Assembly: GCA_046297935.1 (NCBI GenBank)
Contig: JBKBHA010000003.1
Location: 186,001-250,000, forward strand
DNA from: CAYMZZ01 sp046297935
Lineage (GTDB): Bacteria; Bacteroidota; Bacteroidia; Chitinophagales; Chitinophagaceae
DNA length: 64,000 nucleotides
Direction: 5' to 3'
This document shows, one piece after another, positions 14,397-22,568 of the stretch (positions are counted from its first letter, which is position 1; the number at the start of each line of letters is the position of its first letter). The notes beneath the pieces are model-generated. The model had not been told where the DNA came from. It did not search any database and saw only the letters and a list, made by a program, of their open reading frames with translations. A program made the translations under genes and the position numbers.

Positions 14397-16841
14397 CTAC
14401 TTAACTATCTTATGCGTTATCGCCGGCCGGCCATCGCCCAGTGGTACAGTGAGCAGGTAATTGCCCGGCAACACCGACTGTAGTCTGATCTTGTTTACCT
14501 GTTGATTGGCCAGATATCCCTTTTGTACTATTCTACCCGACATATCGGTGATGAAATAGGGAAGCAGACCTCGAACCTGATCGTCGATTATTTCAATCTG
14601 CAATTCTTCGCCGCGAAGCGGGTTGGGAAATACCCGGGTGAACAACTTCGTACTGATATCCCCAAACTGAAGAATTTTTACGGGATAGTATTCCTTTCTT
14701 CCATCGTCCAACACCGCCAGCAGGCGATAGTAGTTGCGCCCGTTCAAAGGCTGGTTATCCTGGTACTGATAGCTTTCGCGTGCAAGGCTGCGCCTACTGG
14801 TTACTGTTCCAATTTTTTCAAAGCTCACGCCATCGGCGCTGCGTTGCAGTTCAAAATAATCACAGTTGTCGTTATCAGCAACTGTCCACTTAATGAGGGC
14901 TGAAGTTTGGTTGAGTTTTTGAACCTGATAGTCGACCAACCGTACCGGAAGTGTGACCAACGGTACGCCGGTCGATTGCCATTTGGCATAGAGCGTCAGG
15001 TTTTGGGCCGATGAGGAGCTATAGCTGGCCGATCCATCGGCAGCATAGTCGGTACCTGAGCCATTAGGCTGCGTATTCCAGCCGGCAAAGGTGAAACTGG
15101 TTTTGGCCAGTGCGCCAGTATTGCCCGCAATAGCTACCGATGTGCCCGAGGCATACGACTGACTGGCCGGACTGGGTACGGAGCCTGAAGTGGCTTCATT
15201 GGCCAGATAGGTAATGGTAAAATTGGTCGTGCTGGTAAAATTCATGTTGAACGACTTGTTCTCCGTCATCGTCACCGTGGCCGGGTTGCTGCTAATGGTA
15301 CCCGAACTACCTTCTACTGATGTAAAGTTGGAGAAAGCATAGCCATTGTTGGGCAGGGCACTAAAGCGTACATTATCGCCCGAAGCATAGAGATCGCCGT
15401 AAGCAGATGCGCCATTAACGGTGCCATTGGCCGAAGCAAATACTTTCAATACATAGTAATTATCTACCTCGCGCTCTACCGCACCAATGGCGGGAAATGC
15501 CGGCAGTGCAGGCCGGGCCAGATTGCCCTGATCGGTTGCAACCAGGTCGGCGCCGGAAGTAGTACCAGTCAGATCAACCCAGGTGCTGGTGCTCTTGTTG
15601 TAATAAGCAATGCGTGCTGTTACCCCGGTACGCGCAAAACGGGTGGCAGTACCTTCGCCCTTGGCATAACTGCCGGTTTGCAATGTTGCCTGCGGCATAC
15701 CGTTTGAATTGATCAGGAAAGGCTGAAAATACTTGCCGGTTCCATATACGGCACCATCGGTACCCATCATGTTGGTGTACACGCCACCGGTAAACATATC
15801 GTTGTCGGATCCATTGGCTGCCAGACTGCCTCGAGCTGTGTTGCCAATTACGTTGGTGATGGTACCCGAGCCGGTCAGGTTTTGTGCAATATAAGTGGAA
15901 TAGTAAAGCTCAATGGTCGCGCTGTTATAAGCATGCATATCATCGAAGGCAAAGCTGGTAGGGGCCGTAGGAGTGCCGGTGGAGCCGGCCGACTTTGAAT
16001 AGTTATACGCAAACAGGCAGTTGATAAGCTTCAACTGCGACGAGCTGGAGTTCGCCTGTATACCTCCGCCCTTATAAGTATTGGAATAAGTAACATTGCC
16101 CGTAAAACTGGAATTAACTACATAGGCCGTGCTGGCAAAATAAATGGACAGACCGCCGCCCAGTTCGGTAGACTGGTTCGACGAAAATGTACAGTTGTTG
16201 ATGTACAGTTTAGCCGTATTGTTGGTGGATCCGCCACCGCCGCCGCCCGATGTACTCAGACTGCGATTTTCTGTGATGGTACTGTTTTCAATAAACATAT
16301 GCGAGCTGGAACCATCCGTTACAAATCCGCCGCCATATCCGGCTGCATTTCGCTTGATCACCGACCGTTCTATAAAGCAAACGCCGGCCGAGTACAAACC
16401 TCCTGCCGATGAAGTACCCCGACCATTAGAAATGGTACAGCCTCTCAGCGTAAGCGTATCGGTAGACGGCATATAGATACAACCGCCCTGGGTGGTTGAC
16501 CCACCTTTTATCTTTAAATCGTTGATGCGGATATGCAGGTTCGATCCGCTGATGGTGATGGGCCTGAAGTTGGAAGGGCTGCTGTTCACAGCACCACCAT
16601 CGGTAATGCCATAGTTGGGAACGCTCAGGGTGTAGCCCTGTCCCATGATGACGATCGACTTGCTGATGGTAAACGTGCTTGTTACTACAATATTGGCGGT
16701 AAACTTCAGTGTGTCGCCCGCAGCAGCCAGCGAATACTCCGTAGAAAGTGAAACGGGCGAGTTCACAATACGCTCGGTAGCTTTGGAGGCCAGGCCACCC
16801 AACAGGCAGCTAAAGACCAGTAGAATTTTTCTCATAGACAT
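14397..16841 (-). CDS. large secreted adhesin-like protein with T9SS sorting domain
   Basis: The 814-residue protein has a signal peptide (about 1-22), a region of parallel beta-helix type repeats (about 80-330) with Asn/Ser/Gly-rich turns and a run of six glycines, a Listeria-Bacteroides type repeat (about 545-625, ending LTLYAKW), a fibronectin-like segment and a C-terminal type A sorting domain (FPNPLRGEELQIEI, then DMSGRIVQKG and PGNYLL) that directs type IX secretion. It is probably displayed on or released from the cell surface. ATG 16835 is an equal alternative start. The function of the helix, adhesion or glycan binding, is not determinable. Confidence 0.85.
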   Translation of the reverse strand: MSMRKILLVFSCLLGGLASKATERIVNSPVSLSTEYSLAAAGDTLKFTANIVVTSTFTISKSIVIMGQGYTLSVPNYGITDGGAVNSSPSNFRPITISGSNLHIRINDLKIKGGSTTQGGCIYMPSTDTLTLRGCTISNGRGTSSAGGLYSAGVCFIERSVIKRNAAGYGGGFVTDGSSSHMFIENSTITENRSLSTSGGGGGGSTNNTAKLYINNCTFSSNQSTELGGGLSIYFASTAYVVNSSFTGNVTYSNTYKGGGIQANSSSSQLKLINCLFAYNYSKSAGSTGTPTAPTSFAFDDMHAYNSATIELYYSTYIAQNLTGSGTITNVIGNTARGSLAANGSDNDMFTGGVYTNMMGTDGAVYGTGKYFQPFLINSNGMPQATLQTGSYAKGEGTATRFARTGVTARIAYYNKSTSTWVDLTGTTSGADLVATDQGNLARPALPAFPAIGAVEREVDNYYVLKVFASANGTVNGASAYGDLYASGDNVRFSALPNNGYAFSNFTSVEGSSGTISSNPATVTMTENKSFNMNFTSTTNFTITYLANEATSGSVPSPASQSYASGTSVAIAGNTGALAKTSFTFAGWNTQPNGSGTDYAADGSASYSSSSAQNLTLYAKWQSTGVPLVTLPVRLVDYQVQKLNQTSALIKWTVADNDNCDYFELQRSADGVSFEKIGTVTSRRSLARESYQYQDNQPLNGRNYYRLLAVLDDGRKEYYPVKILQFGDISTKLFTRVFPNPLRGEELQIEIIDDQVRGLLPYFITDMSGRIVQKGYLANQQVNKIRLQSVLPGNYLLTVPLGDGRPAITHKIVK

Positions 16842-17182
16842 AGAATGGATTTTATAATTGGTTTTACTGTCAAATTTTGAACATAGCTATCCACCGCCGT
16901 CTGTATACAGACATGCCGGTGCTGTTTGCGCCAGTGGCCCTGGCACAGCCTGATAAAAATTATACTACTTGTGAATTGGCGCGAAAGCTAAAGGGTCGGA
17001 TGGCGCCTTAACAGAACCGCCTGAATGCGGTATTACAACAGACCGAAGTCGTCAACTGGTTTTTCAAGTAGCTATTGGATCTTTAATCGTTGTTTCGAGA
17101 GTAAAAGTAAAAATGATTATGTCAATAAAAACCCCTGCTTGTTTTTTTTGACAATTGTGGCGATATTAGGAGGATACACTTA

Positions 17183-17222
17183 ATTTTTATTTTGTTGTTT
17201 TACAAAACAACAAAATAAAAAT
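17183..17222. repeat. perfect 19-bp inverted repeat between divergent genes
   Basis: Arms ATTTTTATTTTGTTGTTTT and its exact complement flank the dinucleotide AC. It looks like an A/T-rich bidirectional terminator, yet the flanking genes are divergent and none reads into it. The remaining 576-base spacer 16842-17417 shows a 14-base palindrome GTCTGTATACAGAC at about 16898 and no credible gene. Confidence 0.8.
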
Positions 17223-17357
17223 CTGAAAGGTATATCCGCTGTCGGTTCAGATTACTTGTGGGAAAAACTGGTAGGCCGCCAAAGCCTCGCCCTTTAGGGC
17301 CCGGTTCCGGCGGTTAAACAAATCCGCCATTCCGGCTGTTAACTTGCCAGGTGTGGC

Positions 17358-17365
17358 TAATTTTG
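17358..17365 (+). promoter_or_regulatory. candidate -7 box for the oxidase subunit III gene
   Basis: TAATTTTG matches the Bacteroidota -7 consensus TAnnTTTG and lies 53 bases before the start codon. No -33 TTTG is seen at the normal distance, so the call rests on one element. Confidence 0.35.
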
Positions 17366-17417
17366 CAGGCCGTACTAATACAGCTGGTATAAAACAGAGC
17401 ACCGAAAAAGTGGTAGT

Positions 17418-18017
17418 ATGATACGCTCAACCCTTCGCAATGCAGGCCGCGGCAGGGCCAATAATAATGCGGAAACCATGGCGGTTTTCGGTATGGCTTC
17501 GGTGGTCATGATTTTTTTGCCGGTCATTTTTCTGATGACCAAAGCAATTGCGCCTGCTGCTGCCGGTCAGTTAAGCCTGCCGCCGGCATTCAGCCTCAGC
17601 ACCATCGTTATACTGGCCAGCAGCTTTACGCTGCACCGGGCCAACCAGGCCAAGCTGCAGGATCGGGCCCGGCCCTACCGGCAAATGCTGATCATTACCC
17701 TGGCACTATCGGTATTATTTCTTGCCCTGCAATGGATAGGCTGGCAATCGCTGATTGGCCAGTACCAACTGGCACATATTACTTTTAACTATGTGCTGGT
17801 GCTGGGTGTAATTCATGGCCTGCACCTGCTGATAGGTATTGGCGTGCTAATATGGCTGATCCTTCGCTGTCGCCCCGCCCGCAATGGCACCGATTTGTAT
17901 ATTCACTTTCTAAACCCAAAAAACGAACTCACCCATCGCATACTCAGTCACTACTGGCATTTTATCGACTTCCTGTGGGTGCTCATGTTCGTGATTATGG
18001 TGTTGAAGCTATGGTAA
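17418..18017 (+). CDS. haem-copper oxidase subunit III-like membrane protein
   Basis: The 199-residue protein has five membrane helices. The motifs GVIHGLHLLIGI (about 134-145) and SHYWHFIDFLWVLMF (about 176-190) are typical of cytochrome c oxidase subunit III and of the shorter NorE-like relatives. Subunit III stabilises the oxidase rather than carrying out catalysis. No subunit I or II lies in the window, so this is an orphan that either joins an oxidase encoded elsewhere or has a NorE-type accessory role. Start ATG 17418 is the first in frame. Confidence 0.85.
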   Translation: MIRSTLRNAGRGRANNNAETMAVFGMASVVMIFLPVIFLMTKAIAPAAAGQLSLPPAFSLSTIVILASSFTLHRANQAKLQDRARPYRQMLIITLALSVLFLALQWIGWQSLIGQYQLAHITFNYVLVLGVIHGLHLLIGIGVLIWLILRCRPARNGTDLYIHFLNPKNELTHRILSHYWHFIDFLWVLMFVIMVLKLW

Positions 18018-18090
18018 CCCACTCACCACTCCCCACTTACCACTTACCACTCTCCTCTCTCCACTCCCCTCTTTCCACTCCCCTCTCCCC
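18018..18090. repeat. CCACTCCCC / CCACTTACC simple repeat
   Basis: The tract consists of CCACT, CCCC and TCTCC units like those in the 10461-10670 array. It starts just after the oxidase subunit stop and overlaps the 3' end of the convergent oxidoreductase gene, encoding its last residues on the minus strand. Confidence 0.85.
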
Positions 18091-19026
18091 ATGAACATCC
18101 AACCTCAGCACCACATTCCCCTTCTTCCGTCCACTGTCAACATAGCGATGTGCCTCCACTATTTCTTCCAGTTGATACTGCCGGTCAATAACCGCGCTGA
18201 GCTGGTTCTTTTCAAAACATTCCCGAAGAAAATACAATTGCTCCTTTGTTTCTGAAGCCATTTCCAATGAGTTCACGCTTAGGAACCGGCCGGCTGGGGT
18301 CAAACAATGTCGACAATCTTTTTGATTGATCTTTCCAACCGCATCAAAAATGAGATCGTATTGTTTATTCATTTTCCTAAAATCCTGTTGCGTATAATCG
18401 ACCACAGCATGGGCACCCAGTGCAGAGGCTAGCTCGATGCCGGCGCCACTGCAAACTGCCGTTACCTGCGCGCCGAAAATTCTGGCAAGCTGCAGGGCCG
18501 AGCTGCCCACCGAACCGGTAGCGCCGTATATCAGCACATGCTTACCGAATTCCCGGTCAATTTTTGCTTTTTTTAAAAAATGTAATGCCGTGGCTCCGCC
18601 AAAGACGATGGCCGCTGCCTGTTCATGACTCGCATTCCAGGGTTTTTTGGCTACCGCCGAACTGGCTTTTACGGTTATGAATTCTGCATGTGTGCCGAGG
18701 CGCAGACCGGTCATTCCAAACACTTCATCGCCGGGCTGAAAACCCTCCACCTCATCGCCCGTGGTACATACAATGCCGGAGTACACGCTGCCGAGTACAG
18801 ATTGGCGAGGTCCGCTAAACCCAAGCACCAGCCGCATCACCCACCGCAGCCAGCCCTGCACCTGCAAACCCCGCACCCGTACATCGCCCGAATTAACCGT
18901 GCTGGCAACCACTCTTATCAATAATTCGTTGGCCCGGGGAATGGGCTCGGGCAGGGTAGTCAATTGCAGTATTTCCGGTGCACCATAGCGCGGGCAAATA
19001 ACCACCTTCATCCTGTTTTGCTCCAT
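18037..19026 (-). CDS. zinc-independent quinone oxidoreductase-like MDR protein
   Basis: The 329-residue protein is a medium-chain dehydrogenase/reductase of the quinone oxidoreductase type: a GroES-like N-terminal fold and a Rossmann domain with YGATGSVGSSALQLAR. No structural zinc cysteine set is seen. It likely reduces quinones or enones with NADPH. The family normally ends near KGNVVLRL; here some 20 further residues rich in Gly-Glu-Arg-Trp are encoded by the simple repeat at 18018-18090. ATG 19026 is chosen; ATG 19011 (MKVV) is a good alternative. It follows a Crp-type regulator gene by 64 bases. Confidence 0.85.
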   Translation of the reverse strand: MEQNRMKVVICPRYGAPEILQLTTLPEPIPRANELLIRVVASTVNSGDVRVRGLQVQGWLRWVMRLVLGFSGPRQSVLGSVYSGIVCTTGDEVEGFQPGDEVFGMTGLRLGTHAEFITVKASSAVAKKPWNASHEQAAAIVFGGATALHFLKKAKIDREFGKHVLIYGATGSVGSSALQLARIFGAQVTAVCSGAGIELASALGAHAVVDYTQQDFRKMNKQYDLIFDAVGKINQKDCRHCLTPAGRFLSVNSLEMASETKEQLYFLRECFEKNQLSAVIDRQYQLEEIVEAHRYVDSGRKKGNVVLRLDVHGERGVERGEWREESGKW

Positions 19027-19090
19027 GTTGTTCAACAGTTTTCGTTGAAGCAAAACTAGACCGGTGGCGGCCGCCAGCCGTTCACCAAGG

Positions 19091-19720
19091 TTAATAAACG
19101 GACATGCCGTCCTGCTTGGTTGAATGTTTCCTGCTCATTCTGGCGCGCAGGCGGCTAAGCGATGGTGGCTTGATGCCGAGATAGCTGGCAATCTGATACT
19201 GTGGTACCCGCTGCAATAGATCGGGCCTTGTGTTGAGCAGATGGAGATAACGCTGTTCGGGAGTTTGAATCTTCATTTGATCCAATGCCTCCTGCCGGTT
19301 GGCGAGCGACTGCTCGGTGCGGCCACGACAACCCTGCTCCAGTTGAGGAAAGGATTGAAAAATGGCCTCCAGCGACTGGCTGTTGACAACGGTAAACACC
19401 GTATCCTCCACACAGGCTACATAGTAGGCCGATGGCTGCTGAGTGGTTACACAGGCGGGACTAAATGATTCTGTTTCGGTATAAAAAGCAGTGGTCTTTT
19501 CTACACCATCTACCAGGTAATAACAACGCAGGCAGCCTTTCAGTATAAGGTAGCTATTGTCAGAAAGCTCGCCCTCCCGCAGCAGCAGGCTGCCTTTGCG
19601 ATATTGCTTTACCAGGTTCATAGCCACAATCGCCTGGCGCTGCTCCATGGTAAGTGGTGCAAACTGTTCCAATAATTTGAAAAGCAAGTGTTCTTTCAAA
19701 TGGCTGACTGGTTCGGGCAT
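19091..19720 (-). CDS. Crp/Fnr-family transcriptional regulator
   Basis: The 209-residue protein has a cyclic-nucleotide-binding-like domain (GSLLLREGELSDNSYLILKG, about 43-62) and a C-terminal HTH (VPQYQIASYLGIKPPSLSRL). The recognition helix PPSLSRLRAR lacks the R-E-xxx-R of the sulfur-cluster regulator, so it should read a different site. Proteins of this type in Bacteroidota often control a neighbouring oxidoreductase; the MDR gene downstream is the likely target. Confidence 0.88.
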   Translation of the reverse strand: MPEPVSHLKEHLLFKLLEQFAPLTMEQRQAIVAMNLVKQYRKGSLLLREGELSDNSYLILKGCLRCYYLVDGVEKTTAFYTETESFSPACVTTQQPSAYYVACVEDTVFTVVNSQSLEAIFQSFPQLEQGCRGRTEQSLANRQEALDQMKIQTPEQRYLHLLNTRPDLLQRVPQYQIASYLGIKPPSLSRLRARMSRKHSTKQDGMSVY

Positions 19721-19766
19721 CGTTTTGCAGTTATTGGCAAAGCTACTAAGAAATAGTTCCCAGTCA

Positions 19767-20177
19767 TTAAGCCCGCCGCCTGATTGCGCCGGCCAGCTTC
19801 CATTCCAGTAAAGCCAGCCAGACCACCAGGCATAACTCGCCGGCCAGATAAATCATACCCGGCCATTTTAGCCGGTCCTGTATCAACAGGGCAGAAGCTA
19901 TAGATAGTAACACATACATTAAGTTGAGTACCGAAATAATCCGCAGGCAAAGGGCCATATTGCTCCGCCCCAGCCCATAGGCCAGCAGGTCAAACAGCAC
20001 AAAGCCCAGTGGCAATATAGCCAGGACATATAGGGTAGCTGCAGGTATGCCAAAAAACGGCTCAAAGCCTGGCAGCACTATACCCAGCATAAATGCTGAC
20101 AACAGGGCGCCGGCAGCATCGATGAGTAAAAGTGAGCGAGGCTTTTTTGCAAAAAGAACAACCAAGTGAAGAACCAT
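19767..20177 (-). CDS. small integral membrane protein, unknown function
   Basis: The 136-residue protein has about four hydrophobic helices with short polar loops and an arginine-rich C-terminus (IRRRA). I recognise no family motif. It precedes the Crp gene in the same direction with a 46-base gap and may be co-transcribed. Confidence 0.6.
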   Translation of the reverse strand: MVLHLVVLFAKKPRSLLLIDAAGALLSAFMLGIVLPGFEPFFGIPAATLYVLAILPLGFVLFDLLAYGLGRSNMALCLRIISVLNLMYVLLSIASALLIQDRLKWPGMIYLAGELCLVVWLALLEWKLAGAIRRRA

Positions 20178-20214
20178 ACTGTGTTATACAAATATATCTC
20201 CTTAACAACGTCAA

Positions 20215-21072
20215 TCATTTGGAATAGTTGCGCCTCAAAAAGTTAATCAGTTTGGCACCTACTATTACGCGTGCTTCATTCATGATATCAACTAAATCAG
20301 AAGATGGAATTGCAATTTTGTGTATCATCCCCCCATTTGTCAAGCTATATTCCATGGCGAATTCAACCCCATCCGACTTTCGAATGAATCCGCCTCGATT
20401 AAAGTACGGATCTTTATTGTCATTTACTGACCGAACAAACCACAAAACCAGGTCGCGGAAATTGTCTGTAAAGCTTGCGCAATGAATATCATGTTCGTCC
20501 TGCCATTCATTCGTATCCCATTTTCGCTTTAGTTCAGTTTTTATTCGTTCGCCAACTTTTTTATCATTGAGCAAATGAAATGAGATTAGTTCCTCCTCTC
20601 CAAAATAGACAAAACCCACCAGTGTCTCTGTCTCCGGTTTACCATCTACCGAAAGATAATACCCCATGGCTATTTTTCTCGTCCCAATTGTCTCCTGAAC
20701 AATATCAGAAGACAGCAATAATTTGTTCACGTTGAGTCGATCCATCAACTGGTTGCTAAATTCGTATTCGATCTCTTCGGAAATTACTTTTCGTATACTT
20801 TCAGCTACAGAGGTGATCATTCGTTTTGATGGCCCTACTGAATAAATCAAATCGCTGAGGCGTTCTTTCATCAGACTTACATCACGGTTATTTTGCCTTG
20901 CAAAGACGAATGAAAATGCAGCCGAAATCAACAATAAAATAATGAGTATAAGATCCAATTGGGGGTTATTATCGCTAAAAATTCCGGCAATGCCAATTGC
21001 TAAAGTTGTCAATGTCGACACAGCTAATTTCATATTCCTTCTTTTGTTAAGCGCCATGCTGCTTATCGGCAT
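20215..21072 (-). CDS. membrane-anchored protein, unknown function
   Basis: The 285-residue protein begins with two hydrophobic helices (about 16-32 and 40-59) with a short polar link (SDNNPQLD), followed by a charged soluble domain of about 220 residues with an early helical stretch (MKERLSDLIYSVGPSKRM). No catalytic motif or recognised domain is visible. A shorter start at MALNK (21057) is possible. The layout resembles membrane-tethered sensor or effector proteins, but nothing in the sequence establishes this. Confidence 0.65.
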   Translation of the reverse strand: MPISSMALNKRRNMKLAVSTLTTLAIGIAGIFSDNNPQLDLILIILLLISAAFSFVFARQNNRDVSLMKERLSDLIYSVGPSKRMITSVAESIRKVISEEIEYEFSNQLMDRLNVNKLLLSSDIVQETIGTRKIAMGYYLSVDGKPETETLVGFVYFGEEELISFHLLNDKKVGERIKTELKRKWDTNEWQDEHDIHCASFTDNFRDLVLWFVRSVNDNKDPYFNRGGFIRKSDGVEFAMEYSLTNGGMIHKIAIPSSDLVDIMNEARVIVGAKLINFLRRNYSK

Positions 21073-21187
21073 ACCATTTGCAGCCCTTTGACTACCCGTC
21101 CAATAATTGGAACTCCGAGGTGTCGTTCAAGATTAAATTTAGGCAAAAGTTTGATCAACTAATTTTCCAAAGGTGGCGGGCAAACAG

Positions 21188-21754
21188 TCAATCTATATTA
21201 CGTTTTCCCTGCCTTTCCAGGATTGTCCTCAAGCGTTGACTGCCCTTTAGCAGATGATTTCGCACTGTGCTGACGGAGAGTCCGAATTCCTGCGCAATTT
21301 CTTTAACCGGCCAACCATCCAATTTCAAACGCATGACGCGTTCCTGCTGCTGAGTGAGGGAATGTAGCGCTGCATCCACCGCCTCTCGAATTTCTTTTAA
21401 CTCCAGTAATCGGCCGGAGTCAGCGTCCTCGCTGACCAGTTCCAAAGATTCATCCAATGAAAGCTGATGTTTGCTTTTGGCATGATGATTCCGATAGGTA
21501 TTCATGGCCCGATGGCGGGCTGTGGCGTAGAGCCAGCTTTTGGGATTGGTCATTATCGCCACCTCATGTCGTTTTTGCCAAATTATCTGCAGGGTATCCA
21601 TTGCAGCTTCTTCCGCGAGTGTCCATTGCACAGTTGTAAGCATACAAACCCGGGCCACCGAAGGGAAGTATCGGCGGTACAGTTCGCTGAAGCCACTTTC
21701 GTCTGCAAGCAGCAGCTGGCGTAACGATTCATTATCGTTCAGCTTCGAGGACAT
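21188..21754 (-). CDS. ECF-type RNA polymerase sigma factor
   Basis: The 188-residue protein has sigma region 2 (ESGFSELYRRYFPSV, then the WQKR segment) and region 4 with the HTH PVKEIAQEFGLSVSTVRNHL. ECF factors redirect RNA polymerase to specific promoters. In Bacteroidota they often control adjacent SusC/SusD loci through a FecR-type anti-sigma; no FecR gene is present here, so control must differ or lie elsewhere. ATG 21754 (MSSKL) avoids the extra nine residues of the longer frame. Confidence 0.92.
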   Translation of the reverse strand: MSSKLNDNESLRQLLLADESGFSELYRRYFPSVARVCMLTTVQWTLAEEAAMDTLQIIWQKRHEVAIMTNPKSWLYATARHRAMNTYRNHHAKSKHQLSLDESLELVSEDADSGRLLELKEIREAVDAALHSLTQQQERVMRLKLDGWPVKEIAQEFGLSVSTVRNHLLKGSQRLRTILERQGKRNID

Positions 21755-21902
21755 ACTAAGGTTAGGGCCGAAAGGGGCCAAAAGTTTTCAAAAAAAGTTT
21801 GCCCCTGACTGGGCCATATTACCTCGTTGGAGGTATTACTATAGTGGAGATATCTAAAGGATGAACTCGGAAAATTCATCTGCAATTTATCTCATTCCTT
21901 TT

Positions 21903-22010
21903 GAAAAAAGCGCCGGGCATATCAATATTCCGTATCCGTATTTACACGGATACCTGACGGTGTCGTTTACAACAGTTGACTTTCAGTGAGATATGGCCCG
22001 GCTCTTTTTT
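21903..22010. ncRNA. structured element, candidate cis-regulatory RNA or attenuator
   Basis: The outer stem pairs 21903-21923 with 21990-22010 (20 base pairs, one bulged G and one mismatch). It closes on an inner perfect hairpin GTATCCGT/ACGGATAC (21932-21953) and a weaker third stem CTGA...TCAG (21954-21986), giving a three-way-junction layout. The right arm ends in six T and the left arm starts with six A, so each strand would have a terminator-like end. It lies in the 388-base spacer between the divergent sigma factor and small secreted protein genes. I do not recognise the family. Confidence 0.5.
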
Positions 22011-22142
22011 GTTCTTGTCGCAATCAGCAGTTTTGGCCGGAATTGATCCGGTAAAAACCGCAAAATATTTTCCGGAAAATCAGGAGTAGCCGAAAACCTG
22101 GGACAGAGTAGGCAAATTTTCGAACATTAAATCTTATCAATT

Positions 22143-22523
22143 ATGAGAAAGCTTTTTTTGGGGCTGGCTTTAGGGCTGGCTGTAATCAGTGTCTTCGCAT
22201 TTACCAATCGCGCCGATCAGCAGGCAGAAGTAACAGATATGTACTTCCTGTACGAATTGAACGATGTTCCTACAACAGACGATAATTTTGAGGAGGCCGA
22301 CAATTGGATCTTCTCCAGCACCCAGCCTTCTGCCTGTTCCCCCATTGGAAGTGGAACCTGCTTCATAAAAGTAAGTTCTGCTGACCTAACAGGCAGCGGC
22401 ACTGAAGAGGAAAGACTGGTTGATTTTCTGATTGACCAGGGGGATCCCGGCACTCCATATGCTAACGCAAGGGAAGCAGTAGCGTACCTCAGGCAGGCAA
22501 CCAAGTTGTCGAATATTGACTGA
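22143..22523 (+). CDS. small secreted protein (DUF6520-like)
   Basis: The 126-residue protein has a clear signal peptide (MRKLFLGLALGLAVISVFAF) followed by an acidic mature part with two cysteines (SACSPIGSGTCF). Size, signal sequence and position beside SusC/SusD and TlpA-like genes fit the DUF6520-type small exported proteins of Bacteroidota, whose function is unknown. It is transcribed toward the SusD gene and ends in a shared terminator. Confidence 0.7.
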   Translation: MRKLFLGLALGLAVISVFAFTNRADQQAEVTDMYFLYELNDVPTTDDNFEEADNWIFSSTQPSACSPIGSGTCFIKVSSADLTGSGTEEERLVDFLIDQGDPGTPYANAREAVAYLRQATKLSNID

Positions 22524-22538
22524 AGCTGATCAATGCCG

Positions 22539-22566
22539 GAAAGGGTCCTGCTACGAGGACCCTTTC
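22539..22566. terminator. bidirectional rho-independent terminator
   Basis: Eleven-base arms GAAAGGGTCCT and AGGACCCTTTC enclose a six-base loop, between the convergent ends of the small secreted protein (22523) and SusD (22569) genes. A/T-rich tails lie on both sides. Confidence 0.85.
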
Positions 22567-22568
22567 AT

